Origin: an uncultured Clostridia bacterium
Lineage (GTDB): Bacteria > Bacillota > Clostridia > Christensenellales > Borkfalkiaceae
Direction of reading: 5' to 3'
DNA length: 64,000 nucleotides
NCBI GenBank assembly: GCA_934247225.1
Contig: CAKQJE010000013.1
Location: 9,637 to 73,636, forward strand
Part shown: piece after piece, positions 25,772 through 34,766 of the stretch
Layout: each line of letters starts with the position of its first letter
How positions within the stretch are numbered: the stretch's first letter is position 1
Position numbers and translations under genes: made by a program
Notes under the pieces: model-generated
Seen by the model: only the letters and a program-made list of their open reading frames with translations
What the model was told of the DNA's origin: nothing
Database searches by the model: none

Positions 25772-28246
25772 ATGAACGAATTCAAATGCACACAAGGCGT
25801 TGTTTACGCTATCAAAAATGCTCAGATTGTTTCCAGAAAGTACAAACTTAACTACGTGGGAACGGAAGAGGTGTTATATGGTCTTTTATGCCTTCCGAAA
25901 TGTGTGGCGTGCAAAGCTTTGAACGAACACGGCGTCGATAAGGACAACTATTTCGCATTTTTGAAAGACACGTTCCGCTATAACGATAAAACGGGCGGAT
26001 TTACGCCGAAAGCGAAAGCCGTTATCAATAAGGACGCCGAATACCTTGCGGATTATTCTAAAACGAAATATATTTCGACCGAGCATGTTTTGCTTGCGAT
26101 CGTAAATAAACGCGACTGTATCGCAATGAGCATTCTTCGCAGAATGAACGTCGATTTCAATTCCTTAAAGCACATGCTCGAAGACAAGATTTTCAGGCGC
26201 GACGAAATAAAAACCGATACTACGGAAGAAAGCGTAAACGAAGAATTAAAGACGGAAAACGAGATTGCCGAAGTTGCGGAAAAAGACTTGAGTGAGGAAA
26301 ATCCTTTATCCAAATTCGGGTATGACCTTACCGAAAAAGCGAGAGACGGTAAGCTTGATCCCGTAATAGGCAGAGAAAAAGAAATAAATCAGATTATACA
26401 GTCCCTTTCGAGAAGGACGAAAAACAGTCCCGTTCTTGTGGGTGAACCGGGCGTGGGCAAAAGCGCGGTCGTCGAAGGTCTTGCGCTGGAAATCGTTGCA
26501 GGCACGGTTCCCGACGTTTTGAGAAACAAGACTATTTTTTCGCTCGATATATCGGGAATGATAGCGGGTGCGAAGTATCGGGGAGAACTCGAAGAGAGAT
26601 TTAAAACGGCGATAGATTATGTTATATCCCGCGGAGACATAATTCTTTTTATAGACGAAATTCACAATATAATGGGTGCGGGCAGTACGAGCGAAGGCGG
26701 TATCGATATCGCCGAAATGTTGAAGCCGATGCTTGCGCGCGGCGAGCTGCAAACGATAGGGGCGACGACGATCGACGAATACAGGACGTATATCGAAAAG
26801 GATCCCGCCGTAGAAAGAAGGTTTCAGCCGATAACGATAGATGCTCCGAGCGCGGAAAATTCCGTGCTTATATTGCAGGGGCTGAAAGATAAATATGAAG
26901 CGCACCACAACGTAAGGATAACCGACGAAGCTATTAAAGCCGCGGTAACGCTTTCGGATAGATATATAACGGACAGAAATCTTCCCGATAAGGCGATAGA
27001 TTTAATAGACGAAGCGGCGGCGAAAGCTCGGTTAAAATATTGCTGCACGCCTAAGGAATATTCCGAAAAATCGGCTCAGCTGAGAAAAGCCGAAAACGAA
27101 CTCGATTACGTTTTGTCGATGGGCGAAGAGTATGCCGACGAAAAAAGGCAGCTGCTTGAAAAAATCGATACTCTTCGCGACGAAATGGACAGCATTTACG
27201 AAAGATCTCTGGACGAAAGGAGCAATTCCACGCCCGATATAACGGAAGAAGATATTGCGGAAGTTGTTGCGGAATGGACGAAAATTCCCGTAACGAGAAT
27301 AACGTCGGACGAGTCCGATAAACTCTCCAATATAGAAAGCGAACTTCACGACAGAGTGATCGGTCAGGACGCGGCTGTAAACGCGGTCGCAAGAGCGATA
27401 AAAAGGTCGAGAACATGCATAAAAGATCCGAACAGACCGATAGGTTCGTTTATATTCGTAGGACCTACGGGCGTAGGTAAAACGGAGCTGTCGAAAGCGC
27501 TTGCGGATATAGTTTTCGGCGATAAAAACTGTCTCATAAAAATTGATATGAGCGAATATATGGAAAAAAATTCCGTGTCGAAACTCATAGGCGCGCCGCC
27601 CGGATACGTCGGTTACGACGAACCGGGAATTCTTACCGACAGGGTAAGGAGAAAGCCGTACTCGGTAGTTTTGTTCGACGAGATAGAAAAAGCCGATTCG
27701 GAGATTTTCAATCTTATGCTTCAAATTCTCGATGAAGGAAGGCTTACCGACAGCAAAGGAAAACTGATAGATTTCAGAAACACCATAATAATTCTCACTT
27801 CAAACGTAGGCGCGGCGATAGCTTCCAAAAAACCGACTTTCGGTTTTACGGGCGAGGGCGACAGAGAAAGGGAGACGAAAGAGAGAATATCCGAGGCGCT
27901 GAAAAGCAAATTCAGCCCCGAGTTTTTAAACAGATTGGACGATATAATCGTTTTCCACAGTTTATCGAGAGAGGATTGCGGCAAGGTTGTGGACGTGCTG
28001 CTTGAAAAGCTTATAAAACGCCTTGCGGAAAACGGAATAAAACTTAAAGTCGCGGGGAGCGCGGCGGACGTTATTATCGCGAAAGGATATAACGAAGTTT
28101 ACGGAGCGAGACCCTTGAAGAGAGCGATAACGTCGCTCATAGAAGATATGCTTACGGACGCTTTGATCGACGGAAGAATAAAAAGCGGCGACGATATTCT
28201 CGTTTACGCCGAAAACGGTAAAATTTCTTTCGTAAAGGTGAACTGA
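25772..28246 (+). CDS. ClpC/ClpA-type AAA+ unfoldase
   Basis: This is a two-ring ATPase that unfolds proteins, probably for ClpP. The Clp N domain is at about 1-140. The first AAA domain has GEPGVGKS at 224-231; a middle region with a short coiled segment lies near 425-480; the second AAA domain has GPTGVGKT at 564-571. TFGFTG near 690 could be the ClpP-docking loop. The 824-residue length and layout are closest to ClpC. No ctsR, mcsA, mcsB or clpP lies nearby, so the usual ClpC operon is absent here. AAAGGA precedes the ATG. Confidence 0.9.
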   Translation: MNEFKCTQGVVYAIKNAQIVSRKYKLNYVGTEEVLYGLLCLPKCVACKALNEHGVDKDNYFAFLKDTFRYNDKTGGFTPKAKAVINKDAEYLADYSKTKYISTEHVLLAIVNKRDCIAMSILRRMNVDFNSLKHMLEDKIFRRDEIKTDTTEESVNEELKTENEIAEVAEKDLSEENPLSKFGYDLTEKARDGKLDPVIGREKEINQIIQSLSRRTKNSPVLVGEPGVGKSAVVEGLALEIVAGTVPDVLRNKTIFSLDISGMIAGAKYRGELEERFKTAIDYVISRGDIILFIDEIHNIMGAGSTSEGGIDIAEMLKPMLARGELQTIGATTIDEYRTYIEKDPAVERRFQPITIDAPSAENSVLILQGLKDKYEAHHNVRITDEAIKAAVTLSDRYITDRNLPDKAIDLIDEAAAKARLKYCCTPKEYSEKSAQLRKAENELDYVLSMGEEYADEKRQLLEKIDTLRDEMDSIYERSLDERSNSTPDITEEDIAEVVAEWTKIPVTRITSDESDKLSNIESELHDRVIGQDAAVNAVARAIKRSRTCIKDPNRPIGSFIFVGPTGVGKTELSKALADIVFGDKNCLIKIDMSEYMEKNSVSKLIGAPPGYVGYDEPGILTDRVRRKPYSVVLFDEIEKADSEIFNLMLQILDEGRLTDSKGKLIDFRNTIIILTSNVGAAIASKKPTFGFTGEGDRERETKERISEALKSKFSPEFLNRLDDIIVFHSLSREDCGKVVDVLLEKLIKRLAENGIKLKVAGSAADVIIAKGYNEVYGARPLKRAITSLIEDMLTDALIDGRIKSGDDILVYAENGKISFVKVN

Positions 28247-28247
28247 T

Positions 28248-29039
28248 ATGGAAGTAGGCGTATCGACGGCGAGTTTATTTTTAAGAGAATATAACGAAGA
28301 CGCGCTCGTGACGCTTGATGAGCTGAACGCGAAAACCTGCGAGATATTTCTTGAATGTTTTTCGGAATACACCGAAGAATTCGGAAGACTTTTGCTTTCG
28401 AGAAAGGGAAATCTCGACGTCCACTCGATTCACGTTGCGACGCTCAATTTCGAAACGGAGCTTTTTTCGGGGTTTCAAAGATCGTTTAACGACGCGGTTT
28501 CGTGGCTGAAAAAAGTTTTGTCTACGGGCAAACTTCTCGGCGCGAAGTGTTACACTATGCACGGTAGAGCGAGACTTAAAACGGGAGCCGATTACGACGA
28601 CTATAAAAAGGCGGGCGAAAGGCTCGAACTTTTAGGCGGAATTACCGAAAAGTACGGAATAAGGATATGTCTCGAAAACGTATCCTGGGCATTTTGCAAT
28701 CGTCCCGAGTTTTTCACGAACGTTAAAAAATATGCTCCGAGTCTCGGGGCGACGCTCGATATAAAACAGGCGAGGAGAGCAAATATCGATTATCGCGAAT
28801 TCTTAAACGCGATGGGAGAGAATATACAGACCGTTCACATTTCGGATGTGGACGAAAACGGCAGGATAAAGCTTCCCGGTAAAGGAAAATTCGATTTCGA
28901 GGAGCTTTTCAAACGGCTTAAAGACGTCGGTTTCGACGGCGCCGTACTTATAGAAGTATACAAGGACGATTACGGTGAGATAAAAGAGATCGGGGAAAGC
29001 CTCGATCGGATGCGCGAGTTGGCGTACAAAATTTTTTAA
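28248..29039 (+). CDS. Sugar phosphate isomerase/epimerase-like TIM-barrel protein
   Basis: The 263-residue protein has the xylose-isomerase-like TIM-barrel pattern: MEVGVSTASLF, then CYTMHGR, RICLENVSWAF, ATLDIKQARRA, VHISDVDENGRIKLPGKGKFDFEELF and VLIEVYKDDY. Conserved Glu, Asp and His residues at the ends of strands would bind a divalent metal. The same fold includes endonuclease IV, but the sequence favours the sugar isomerase branch. Its start follows the clpC stop by one base, and pgi follows by 21. The substrate is unknown. Confidence 0.82.
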   Translation: MEVGVSTASLFLREYNEDALVTLDELNAKTCEIFLECFSEYTEEFGRLLLSRKGNLDVHSIHVATLNFETELFSGFQRSFNDAVSWLKKVLSTGKLLGAKCYTMHGRARLKTGADYDDYKKAGERLELLGGITEKYGIRICLENVSWAFCNRPEFFTNVKKYAPSLGATLDIKQARRANIDYREFLNAMGENIQTVHISDVDENGRIKLPGKGKFDFEELFKRLKDVGFDGAVLIEVYKDDYGEIKEIGESLDRMRELAYKIF

Positions 29040-29060
29040 ATCTTCAAGGAGAAAAACATT

Positions 29061-30494
29061 ATGGCAAAAAGGTTTCAGAACAAAGATTGGAAAAGAGCAA
29101 TGACGTTAAGGCTTGATTACAATAATATGATGGAAGAGTTTATAGGAACCGAAGGGATCACAAAGGACGAGCTTAACGAATACAGGATAAAAGCCGACAA
29201 GGCGGTTGAAAAGATTTCTTCCGAAAGAGGTCAGGGCTGGCTCGGTTGGACGGAACTTCCGTTCAATCAGAGAGAAATAGTCGCTGAAATAAATAAGGTT
29301 GCAAAAGACATAAGAAAAAATATGAAATACTTCGTGGTACTCGGTATAGGCGGAAGCGCTCTCGGACCGATCGCAGTCTTTCAGGCTCTTTGCCACCTTC
29401 ATTATAACGACCTTCCCACAAGAGAGAGAAAAGCTCCGAAGTTTTACGTAGAGGATAACGTCGACCCCGAAAGAATGGCGGCGCTGTTTGACGTTATAGA
29501 CGTGGAAAAAACCGTTTTCAACGTTATAACCAAGAGCGGCTCCACTTCCGAAACGATGTCGCAGTATCTTATTATTTACAATATGCTTAAAGATAAGCTC
29601 GGAGATAACGTAAAAGATCACGTCATCGCAACGACTTCGAGAGAAACCGGTAACCTTATAAAAATCGCGAAAGCGGAAGGGTATAAAACGTTTTATATTC
29701 CCGACGGCGTAGGCGGAAGATTTTCGGAGTTAAGCCCCGTAGGGCTGCTTCCCGCAGCGGTGACGGGCGTCGATATCGGCGAACTTCTCGCAGGCGCGGC
29801 GTATATGGACAGGATTTCCATGAATAAGAACCTTAACAAAAACCCTGCGCTTATGAACGCCGTTTTGCAGGATATCGCTATGAAGAGAGGCAAAAACATT
29901 TCCGTTATGATGCCTTATGCGGACGGACTTAAATATTTCTCCGATTGGTATTGTCAGATATGGGCGGAATCGCTCGGCAAAGAAGTCGATAATTCGGGCA
30001 ATAGGGTAAACGCGGGACAAACCCCCGTAAAAGCTCTCGGCGTAACCGATCAGCACAGTCAGGTTCAGCTTTATGCGGAAGGACCTTACGATAAAGTCGT
30101 AACGTTCCTCGCCGTAAGTAAATACAGAAAAGAAGTCGTTATTCCCGAGGGATGCAAAGATATTCCCGACGTTCATTTCCTTTGCGGACACACGCTCAAC
30201 GAGCTTATTTCCGCGGAAAGGGTTGCTACCGAATATGCGCTCACGGTTAAAAAGAGAATGAATCATACGATTATTCTTCCCGAAATCAACGCTTTCACGA
30301 TAGGCGAGCTTATATGCTATTTCGAAATGCAGACGGCATTCGAAGGCGAATTCCTTAATATCAACACTTACAATCAACCGGGCGTAGAAAACGGCAAAAA
30401 CGCCACTTACGCGCTTTTGGGAAGAAAAGGTTACGAAACCAAAAGAATAGAGCTTGAAAGAGCGCCCGAAAAACTTGACGGATACATTATTTAA
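29061..30494 (+). CDS. pgi: Glucose-6-phosphate isomerase
   Basis: This enzyme interconverts glucose 6-phosphate and fructose 6-phosphate, the entry point from glycolysis to glycogen here. Phosphate-binding motifs are VVLGIGGSALGP and ITKSGSTSETMSQY; GGRFSELSPVGLLPAA and DQHSQVQLYAEGP follow. The 477-residue length is near the Firmicutes form. AAGGAG precedes the ATG. It immediately precedes glgB, which places it functionally at the head of the glycogen cluster. Confidence 0.96.
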   Translation: MAKRFQNKDWKRAMTLRLDYNNMMEEFIGTEGITKDELNEYRIKADKAVEKISSERGQGWLGWTELPFNQREIVAEINKVAKDIRKNMKYFVVLGIGGSALGPIAVFQALCHLHYNDLPTRERKAPKFYVEDNVDPERMAALFDVIDVEKTVFNVITKSGSTSETMSQYLIIYNMLKDKLGDNVKDHVIATTSRETGNLIKIAKAEGYKTFYIPDGVGGRFSELSPVGLLPAAVTGVDIGELLAGAAYMDRISMNKNLNKNPALMNAVLQDIAMKRGKNISVMMPYADGLKYFSDWYCQIWAESLGKEVDNSGNRVNAGQTPVKALGVTDQHSQVQLYAEGPYDKVVTFLAVSKYRKEVVIPEGCKDIPDVHFLCGHTLNELISAERVATEYALTVKKRMNHTIILPEINAFTIGELICYFEMQTAFEGEFLNINTYNQPGVENGKNATYALLGRKGYETKRIELERAPEKLDGYII

Positions 30495-30521
30495 ATTAAA
30501 ATCAACGGTACAGGAGCGAAA

Positions 30522-32387
30522 ATGCCAAAGAAGGATGAGCTTGCAAAATACCTTTTTCATCAGGGAACGAATTATAAGGCATACGAATATCTCGGCGCGC
30601 ATTTTACAAAACGCGGCAAAAAAGAGGGCGTTGTATTCAGAGTCTGGGCGCCGTCGGCGATATCCGTTTCCGTCGTCGGGGATTTCAACGGCTGGGATAA
30701 GTCGGCAAATCCTATGGTCAGCGACGACGGAGTTTTCGAAACTTTCGTCGAGGGGTTAAAGGTTTTCGATAATTATAAATACTGCGTTGTTTCTCAAAAA
30801 GGCGAGGTTTTAAAAGCCGATCCTTATGCGTTTCACGCCGAAACCACACCCGAAACGGCTTCTAAAATTTACGACCTCGACGGGTATAAATGGAACGACG
30901 AAGAATACGTCGGGCAGAGGGCGAAGAGAAACACTCACGCGCTTCCGATGAATATTTACGAAGTAAATCTGCTGTCTTTTAAAAGGAAGGAGAACGGCGA
31001 TTATTATTCTTACGAAGAACTCATCGGCGAGCTTGTGCCGTATGTAAAAAACCACGGCTATAACTACGTCGAGATGATGCCCGTAACCGAATATCCGTTC
31101 GACGGTTCGTGGGGATATCAGCCTACGGGATATTTTGCGGTTACGTCGAGGCTCGGCACGCCGAAAGATTTTATGAAGCTTATAGACGCTTTTCATAAAG
31201 AAAATATCGGCGTAATTCTCGATTGGGTTCCCGCGCATTTCCCGAAAGACGAATTCGGTCTGTACGAATTCGACGGCGCGCCCCTTTACGAAAATAAAGG
31301 TTGGGACAGAATAGAACATAAAGGCTGGGGAACGAGAAGGTTCGATTACGGCAGAACGGAGGTTCAGTCCTTCCTTGTTTCTTCCGCATGCTTCTTTTTC
31401 GAAAAGTACCATATAGACGGCATAAGAGTGGACGCCGTAGCTTCGATGCTTTACCTCGATTACGATAAAAAACCGGGCGAGTGGCTCCCTAATCAATACG
31501 GAGACAATAAAAATCTCGAAGCGATTTCGTTTGTAAAAAAGCTTAACAAAGCCGTTCACGACGAATATCCTTACGCGATAATGATCGCCGAGGAATCGAC
31601 CGCTTATCCTTATGTTACGAGACCTGTGGACGACGGCGGACTCGGGTTCGATTACAAATGGAATATGGGTTGGATGAACGACGTACTTTCTTACGTCAAA
31701 GTCGACCCGCTTTTCAGAAAATACGAGCATAACAAGCTTAATTTTTCTATGATGTATGCTTTTTCGGAACATTATATTCTTCCGATTTCGCACGACGAAG
31801 TGGTTCACGGAAAGGCTTCGCTTTTAAACAAACAATTCGGCGATTACGACGATAAGTTCGCGGGCGACAGGGCGTTTATGGGTTATATGACTGCTCACCC
31901 GGGGAAAAAGCTTATGTTTATGGGATGCGAATTCGGGCAGTTTAAGGAATGGAACTATAAAGAAGGTCTTGAATTTTTCCTGAAAAGCTACGAAAAGCAT
32001 AACAAACTCGACAGGTTCTTTACGGAACTCAACGAGTTTTATCTCTCCGAACCCGCGCTTTACGGCGACGACGACGGCTGGAACGGATTTGAATGGCTTG
32101 CCGCGGACGACAGCGATAAAAATTCGCTTGCTTTCGTCAGAAAATTCGGAGAAAGGCAGATCGTCGCGGTGATAAATTTCAGCGGAGCCGACTTGGCTTA
32201 TCGTATAGGCGTTGAAAAAGGCGAATATAAAATCATTTTCAATTCCGATAAAACTATATACGGCGGCAACGGAAAGAATAAAAAGAGAATTTACAAATCT
32301 GAAAAAAGGGAATGCAACGGCAAATCGGAATCGATAGAAATCGAAATGCCGAAATTATCCTTTATATATCTTTTAAAAACTAAATAA
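30522..32387 (+). CDS. glgB: 1,4-alpha-glucan branching enzyme
   Basis: This GH13 enzyme cuts alpha-1,4 chains and rejoins them as alpha-1,6 branches in glycogen. A CBM48-type N-domain (FRVWAPSAISVSVVGDFNGWD) precedes the barrel. Catalytic residues: D304 in GIRVDAVASMLYLDY, E357 in IMIAEEST and D425 in SHDEVVHGK. At 621 residues it is of usual size. AGGAG precedes the ATG. It is the first of the contiguous glg genes. Confidence 0.96.
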   Translation: MPKKDELAKYLFHQGTNYKAYEYLGAHFTKRGKKEGVVFRVWAPSAISVSVVGDFNGWDKSANPMVSDDGVFETFVEGLKVFDNYKYCVVSQKGEVLKADPYAFHAETTPETASKIYDLDGYKWNDEEYVGQRAKRNTHALPMNIYEVNLLSFKRKENGDYYSYEELIGELVPYVKNHGYNYVEMMPVTEYPFDGSWGYQPTGYFAVTSRLGTPKDFMKLIDAFHKENIGVILDWVPAHFPKDEFGLYEFDGAPLYENKGWDRIEHKGWGTRRFDYGRTEVQSFLVSSACFFFEKYHIDGIRVDAVASMLYLDYDKKPGEWLPNQYGDNKNLEAISFVKKLNKAVHDEYPYAIMIAEESTAYPYVTRPVDDGGLGFDYKWNMGWMNDVLSYVKVDPLFRKYEHNKLNFSMMYAFSEHYILPISHDEVVHGKASLLNKQFGDYDDKFAGDRAFMGYMTAHPGKKLMFMGCEFGQFKEWNYKEGLEFFLKSYEKHNKLDRFFTELNEFYLSEPALYGDDDGWNGFEWLAADDSDKNSLAFVRKFGERQIVAVINFSGADLAYRIGVEKGEYKIIFNSDKTIYGGNGKNKKRIYKSEKRECNGKSESIEIEMPKLSFIYLLKTK

Positions 32388-32406
32388 TTAAAAAACTAAA
32401 TAAACC

Positions 32407-32423
32407 CGTCGGGAAATCCGACG
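32407..32423 (+). promoter_or_regulatory. Hairpin just before the glgC ribosome site
   Basis: CGTCGG and CCGACG form a 6-base stem with a 5-base loop eight bases upstream of the glgC Shine-Dalgarno GGGAGGG. An alternative pairing of CCCGT at 32405-32409 with ACGGG at 32429-32433 would cover part of the Shine-Dalgarno sequence. Any role in glgC translation is inference. Confidence 0.4.
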
Positions 32424-32441
32424 AAAAAACGGGAGGGTAAA

Positions 32442-33632
32442 ATGATAAGCAAAAAAGAGTGCGTAGCCATGCTTCTTGCCGGAGGGCAGGGGAGCAGACT
32501 GTTTGCGCTTACGAACAAAATAGCAAAGCCTGCGGTAACGTTCGGCGGAAAATACAGAATAATCGATTTTCCGCTTTCGAACTGCGTTAATTCGGGTATA
32601 GACACGGTCGGCGTTTTAACGCAGTACCAGCCGCTTATTTTAAACGATTATATCGGTAACGGCGAACCGTGGGATCTCGACAGATCGAACGGCGGAGTAC
32701 ACATTCTTTCGCCGTATCAGGCGAAGCACGGTTCGGAATGGTTCAAAGGAACGGCTAACGCCATTTATCAGAACATTTCGTTCATAAAAAGATATAATCC
32801 CGATTACGTTCTCGTGCTTTCAGGCGACCATATTTATAAAATGGATTACGCCGATATGCTCAGAAGACATAAAGAAAGCGGCGCGGATTGCACGATAGCG
32901 GCGATCAAGGTTCCGCTTTCCGAGGCTTCGAGATTCGGCATATTAAACGTTGATAAGGACGGGATAATTTATCAGTTCGAAGAAAAGCCGAAACAGCCGA
33001 AAAGCGACCTTGCGTCTATGGGAATATATATTTTCTCGGCGGAGAAAATGTATAAGTACCTCGAAGAAGACGAAGCCGATCCGTCCAGCTCCAACGATTT
33101 CGGAAAGAACGTTCTTCCGAAAATGCTTAACGCGGGCGAAAAAATGGTATCTTATACATTCAACGGATATTGGAAAGACGTCGGAACGATAAATTCGCTT
33201 TACGAATCGAATATGGATTTATTGGGCGAAGCTCCGAAATTCGATATCGCGGATCCGTCTTGGAGAATACGTTCGAGAAACCCGATCGCACCGCCGCAGT
33301 TTATCGGGAGCGACGCGCGGGTTGTAAACTCGCTGGTCGTATCCGGTTGCGAAATCGACGGAAACGTGGAAAACAGCATTTTGTCGCACGACGTAAAAAT
33401 TGCCAAAGGCGCGATAGTTAAAAATTCGATTATTTACGCTTGCGCCGAAATAGGCGAAGGCGCGGTCGTCGAACACGCCATAATCGACGAAAACGTAAAA
33501 ATAGGTAAAAACGCGGTTGTCGGCGAAGGTCAGAAAGACGAGTCGCTTTCCGTCGCGGTACTCGGAAGAGACATAACCGTTTCCGATAACGCGGTTGTCG
33601 GCGCGGGACAGATCGTCGACGAAAACGTTTAA
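32442..33632 (+). CDS. glgC: Glucose-1-phosphate adenylyltransferase, catalytic subunit
   Basis: This enzyme makes ADP-glucose, the committed donor for glycogen. The nucleotide-binding start MLLAGGQGSRLFALTNK is intact, as are KPAVTFGGKYRIIDF, SGDHIYKMDY and the EEKPKQPKS sugar-phosphate loop. A C-terminal left-handed beta-helix of hexapeptide repeats occupies about 290-396. GGGAGGG lies just before the ATG. In Firmicutes GlgC works with GlgD, encoded next. Confidence 0.96.
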   Translation: MISKKECVAMLLAGGQGSRLFALTNKIAKPAVTFGGKYRIIDFPLSNCVNSGIDTVGVLTQYQPLILNDYIGNGEPWDLDRSNGGVHILSPYQAKHGSEWFKGTANAIYQNISFIKRYNPDYVLVLSGDHIYKMDYADMLRRHKESGADCTIAAIKVPLSEASRFGILNVDKDGIIYQFEEKPKQPKSDLASMGIYIFSAEKMYKYLEEDEADPSSSNDFGKNVLPKMLNAGEKMVSYTFNGYWKDVGTINSLYESNMDLLGEAPKFDIADPSWRIRSRNPIAPPQFIGSDARVVNSLVVSGCEIDGNVENSILSHDVKIAKGAIVKNSIIYACAEIGEGAVVEHAIIDENVKIGKNAVVGEGQKDESLSVAVLGRDITVSDNAVVGAGQIVDENV

Positions 33633-33644
33633 GGAGGGAAGAAG

Positions 33645-34754
33645 ATGAGTACGCTCGGTTTAATTTTTTCAAATATACACGATAACAACGTTCCCGAACT
33701 TACCGCAAAAAGAACGGTTGCTTCCATTCCTTTTTGCGGAAGATATCGTCTTGTCGACTTTGCGCTTTCGAACATGGTCAATTCCGATATCACGAAAGTC
33801 GGAATAATCACGAAAAGCAACTTTCAGTCGTTGATGGATCATATCGGAAGCGGAAAAGATTGGGATCTTGCCCGTCACGTCGGCGGATTGTACATTCTTC
33901 CGCCGTTCGGAGTTACGGAAAGCAATATGCTTTATTCAACAAGGCTCGAAGCTTTAAAAAGCGTTACGGGTTTTTTAACCAAATCGCACGAGGAATACGT
34001 CGTTATGAGCGACTCCGATATGGTATGCGCGGTCGATTTCAAACCGATTATCGCGGAACACATTTCGAAAGGCGCGGATATGACGCTCGTTTACGTTAAA
34101 AAGCACAGAAGCGAAGTAGGCGGAAGGGAAAACGCGTTTTTGAATATCGACGAAGACAATAAGGTTAAGGAAATCGTTTACGATTCTCAGGACGAAACCG
34201 TAAACGTATATACGAATATGGTCGTCATTTCGAGAACGCTTCTCATAAGTCTTCTTGCGGACGCGTTTTCGCACGGGGCTAAATCCTTTGTCAAAGAGGT
34301 TATTTCGGCTCAGCTTTCGTATGGAAAGGTAAGAGCTTACGAACATAAAGGATACTACGAAGAGATCACCTCGCTTCAAAAATATTACGATGAAAATTTA
34401 AGGCTTTTAAACAAAGAAGTGAGAGAAGAGGTTTTCAGAAAGTCCAATATTTATACCAAAGTAAAAGACTCCGCGCCCACGCGCTACGGAGAAAACGCTA
34501 TCGTAAACAATTCGCTTATAGCTGACGGTTGCACGATAGAAGGCGAAGTTTATAACAGTATAATTTTCAGAGGCGTTACGGTCGGTCGCGGTACGGTTAT
34601 AAAAAACTGCGTTATCATGCAGAATACAACCGTCGGCGAACAGGTAACGATGAACTGCATCATAACCGACAAAAACACTCTTGTAAAAGACAGAAGAACG
34701 CTTTCGGGCAGTGAAAATCACCCGTTCTACATAGCAAAAGGAACGGTTATTTAA
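33645..34754 (+). CDS. glgD: GlgD, partner subunit of ADP-glucose pyrophosphorylase
   Basis: GlgD is a GlgC paralogue found with it in Firmicutes and boosts the activity of the GlgC-GlgD complex. The start LGLIFSNIHDNNVPELTAKR lacks the GGxGxR nucleotide loop, which marks it as the non-catalytic subunit. PFCGRYRLVDFALSNMVNSD is retained, and the C-terminal hexapeptide repeat domain is present (about 285-369). AAGGAGG precedes the ATG. The gene is 12 bases from glgC on one side and 12 from glgA on the other. Confidence 0.95.
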   Translation: MSTLGLIFSNIHDNNVPELTAKRTVASIPFCGRYRLVDFALSNMVNSDITKVGIITKSNFQSLMDHIGSGKDWDLARHVGGLYILPPFGVTESNMLYSTRLEALKSVTGFLTKSHEEYVVMSDSDMVCAVDFKPIIAEHISKGADMTLVYVKKHRSEVGGRENAFLNIDEDNKVKEIVYDSQDETVNVYTNMVVISRTLLISLLADAFSHGAKSFVKEVISAQLSYGKVRAYEHKGYYEEITSLQKYYDENLRLLNKEVREEVFRKSNIYTKVKDSAPTRYGENAIVNNSLIADGCTIEGEVYNSIIFRGVTVGRGTVIKNCVIMQNTTVGEQVTMNCIITDKNTLVKDRRTLSGSENHPFYIAKGTVI

Positions 34755-34766
34755 AAGGAGTTTGAT

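Noticed and set aside
33645..34754. GlgD as a second active ADP-glucose pyrophosphorylase
   Set aside because: The GGxGxR nucleotide loop is missing, as is normal for the GlgD partner subunit.
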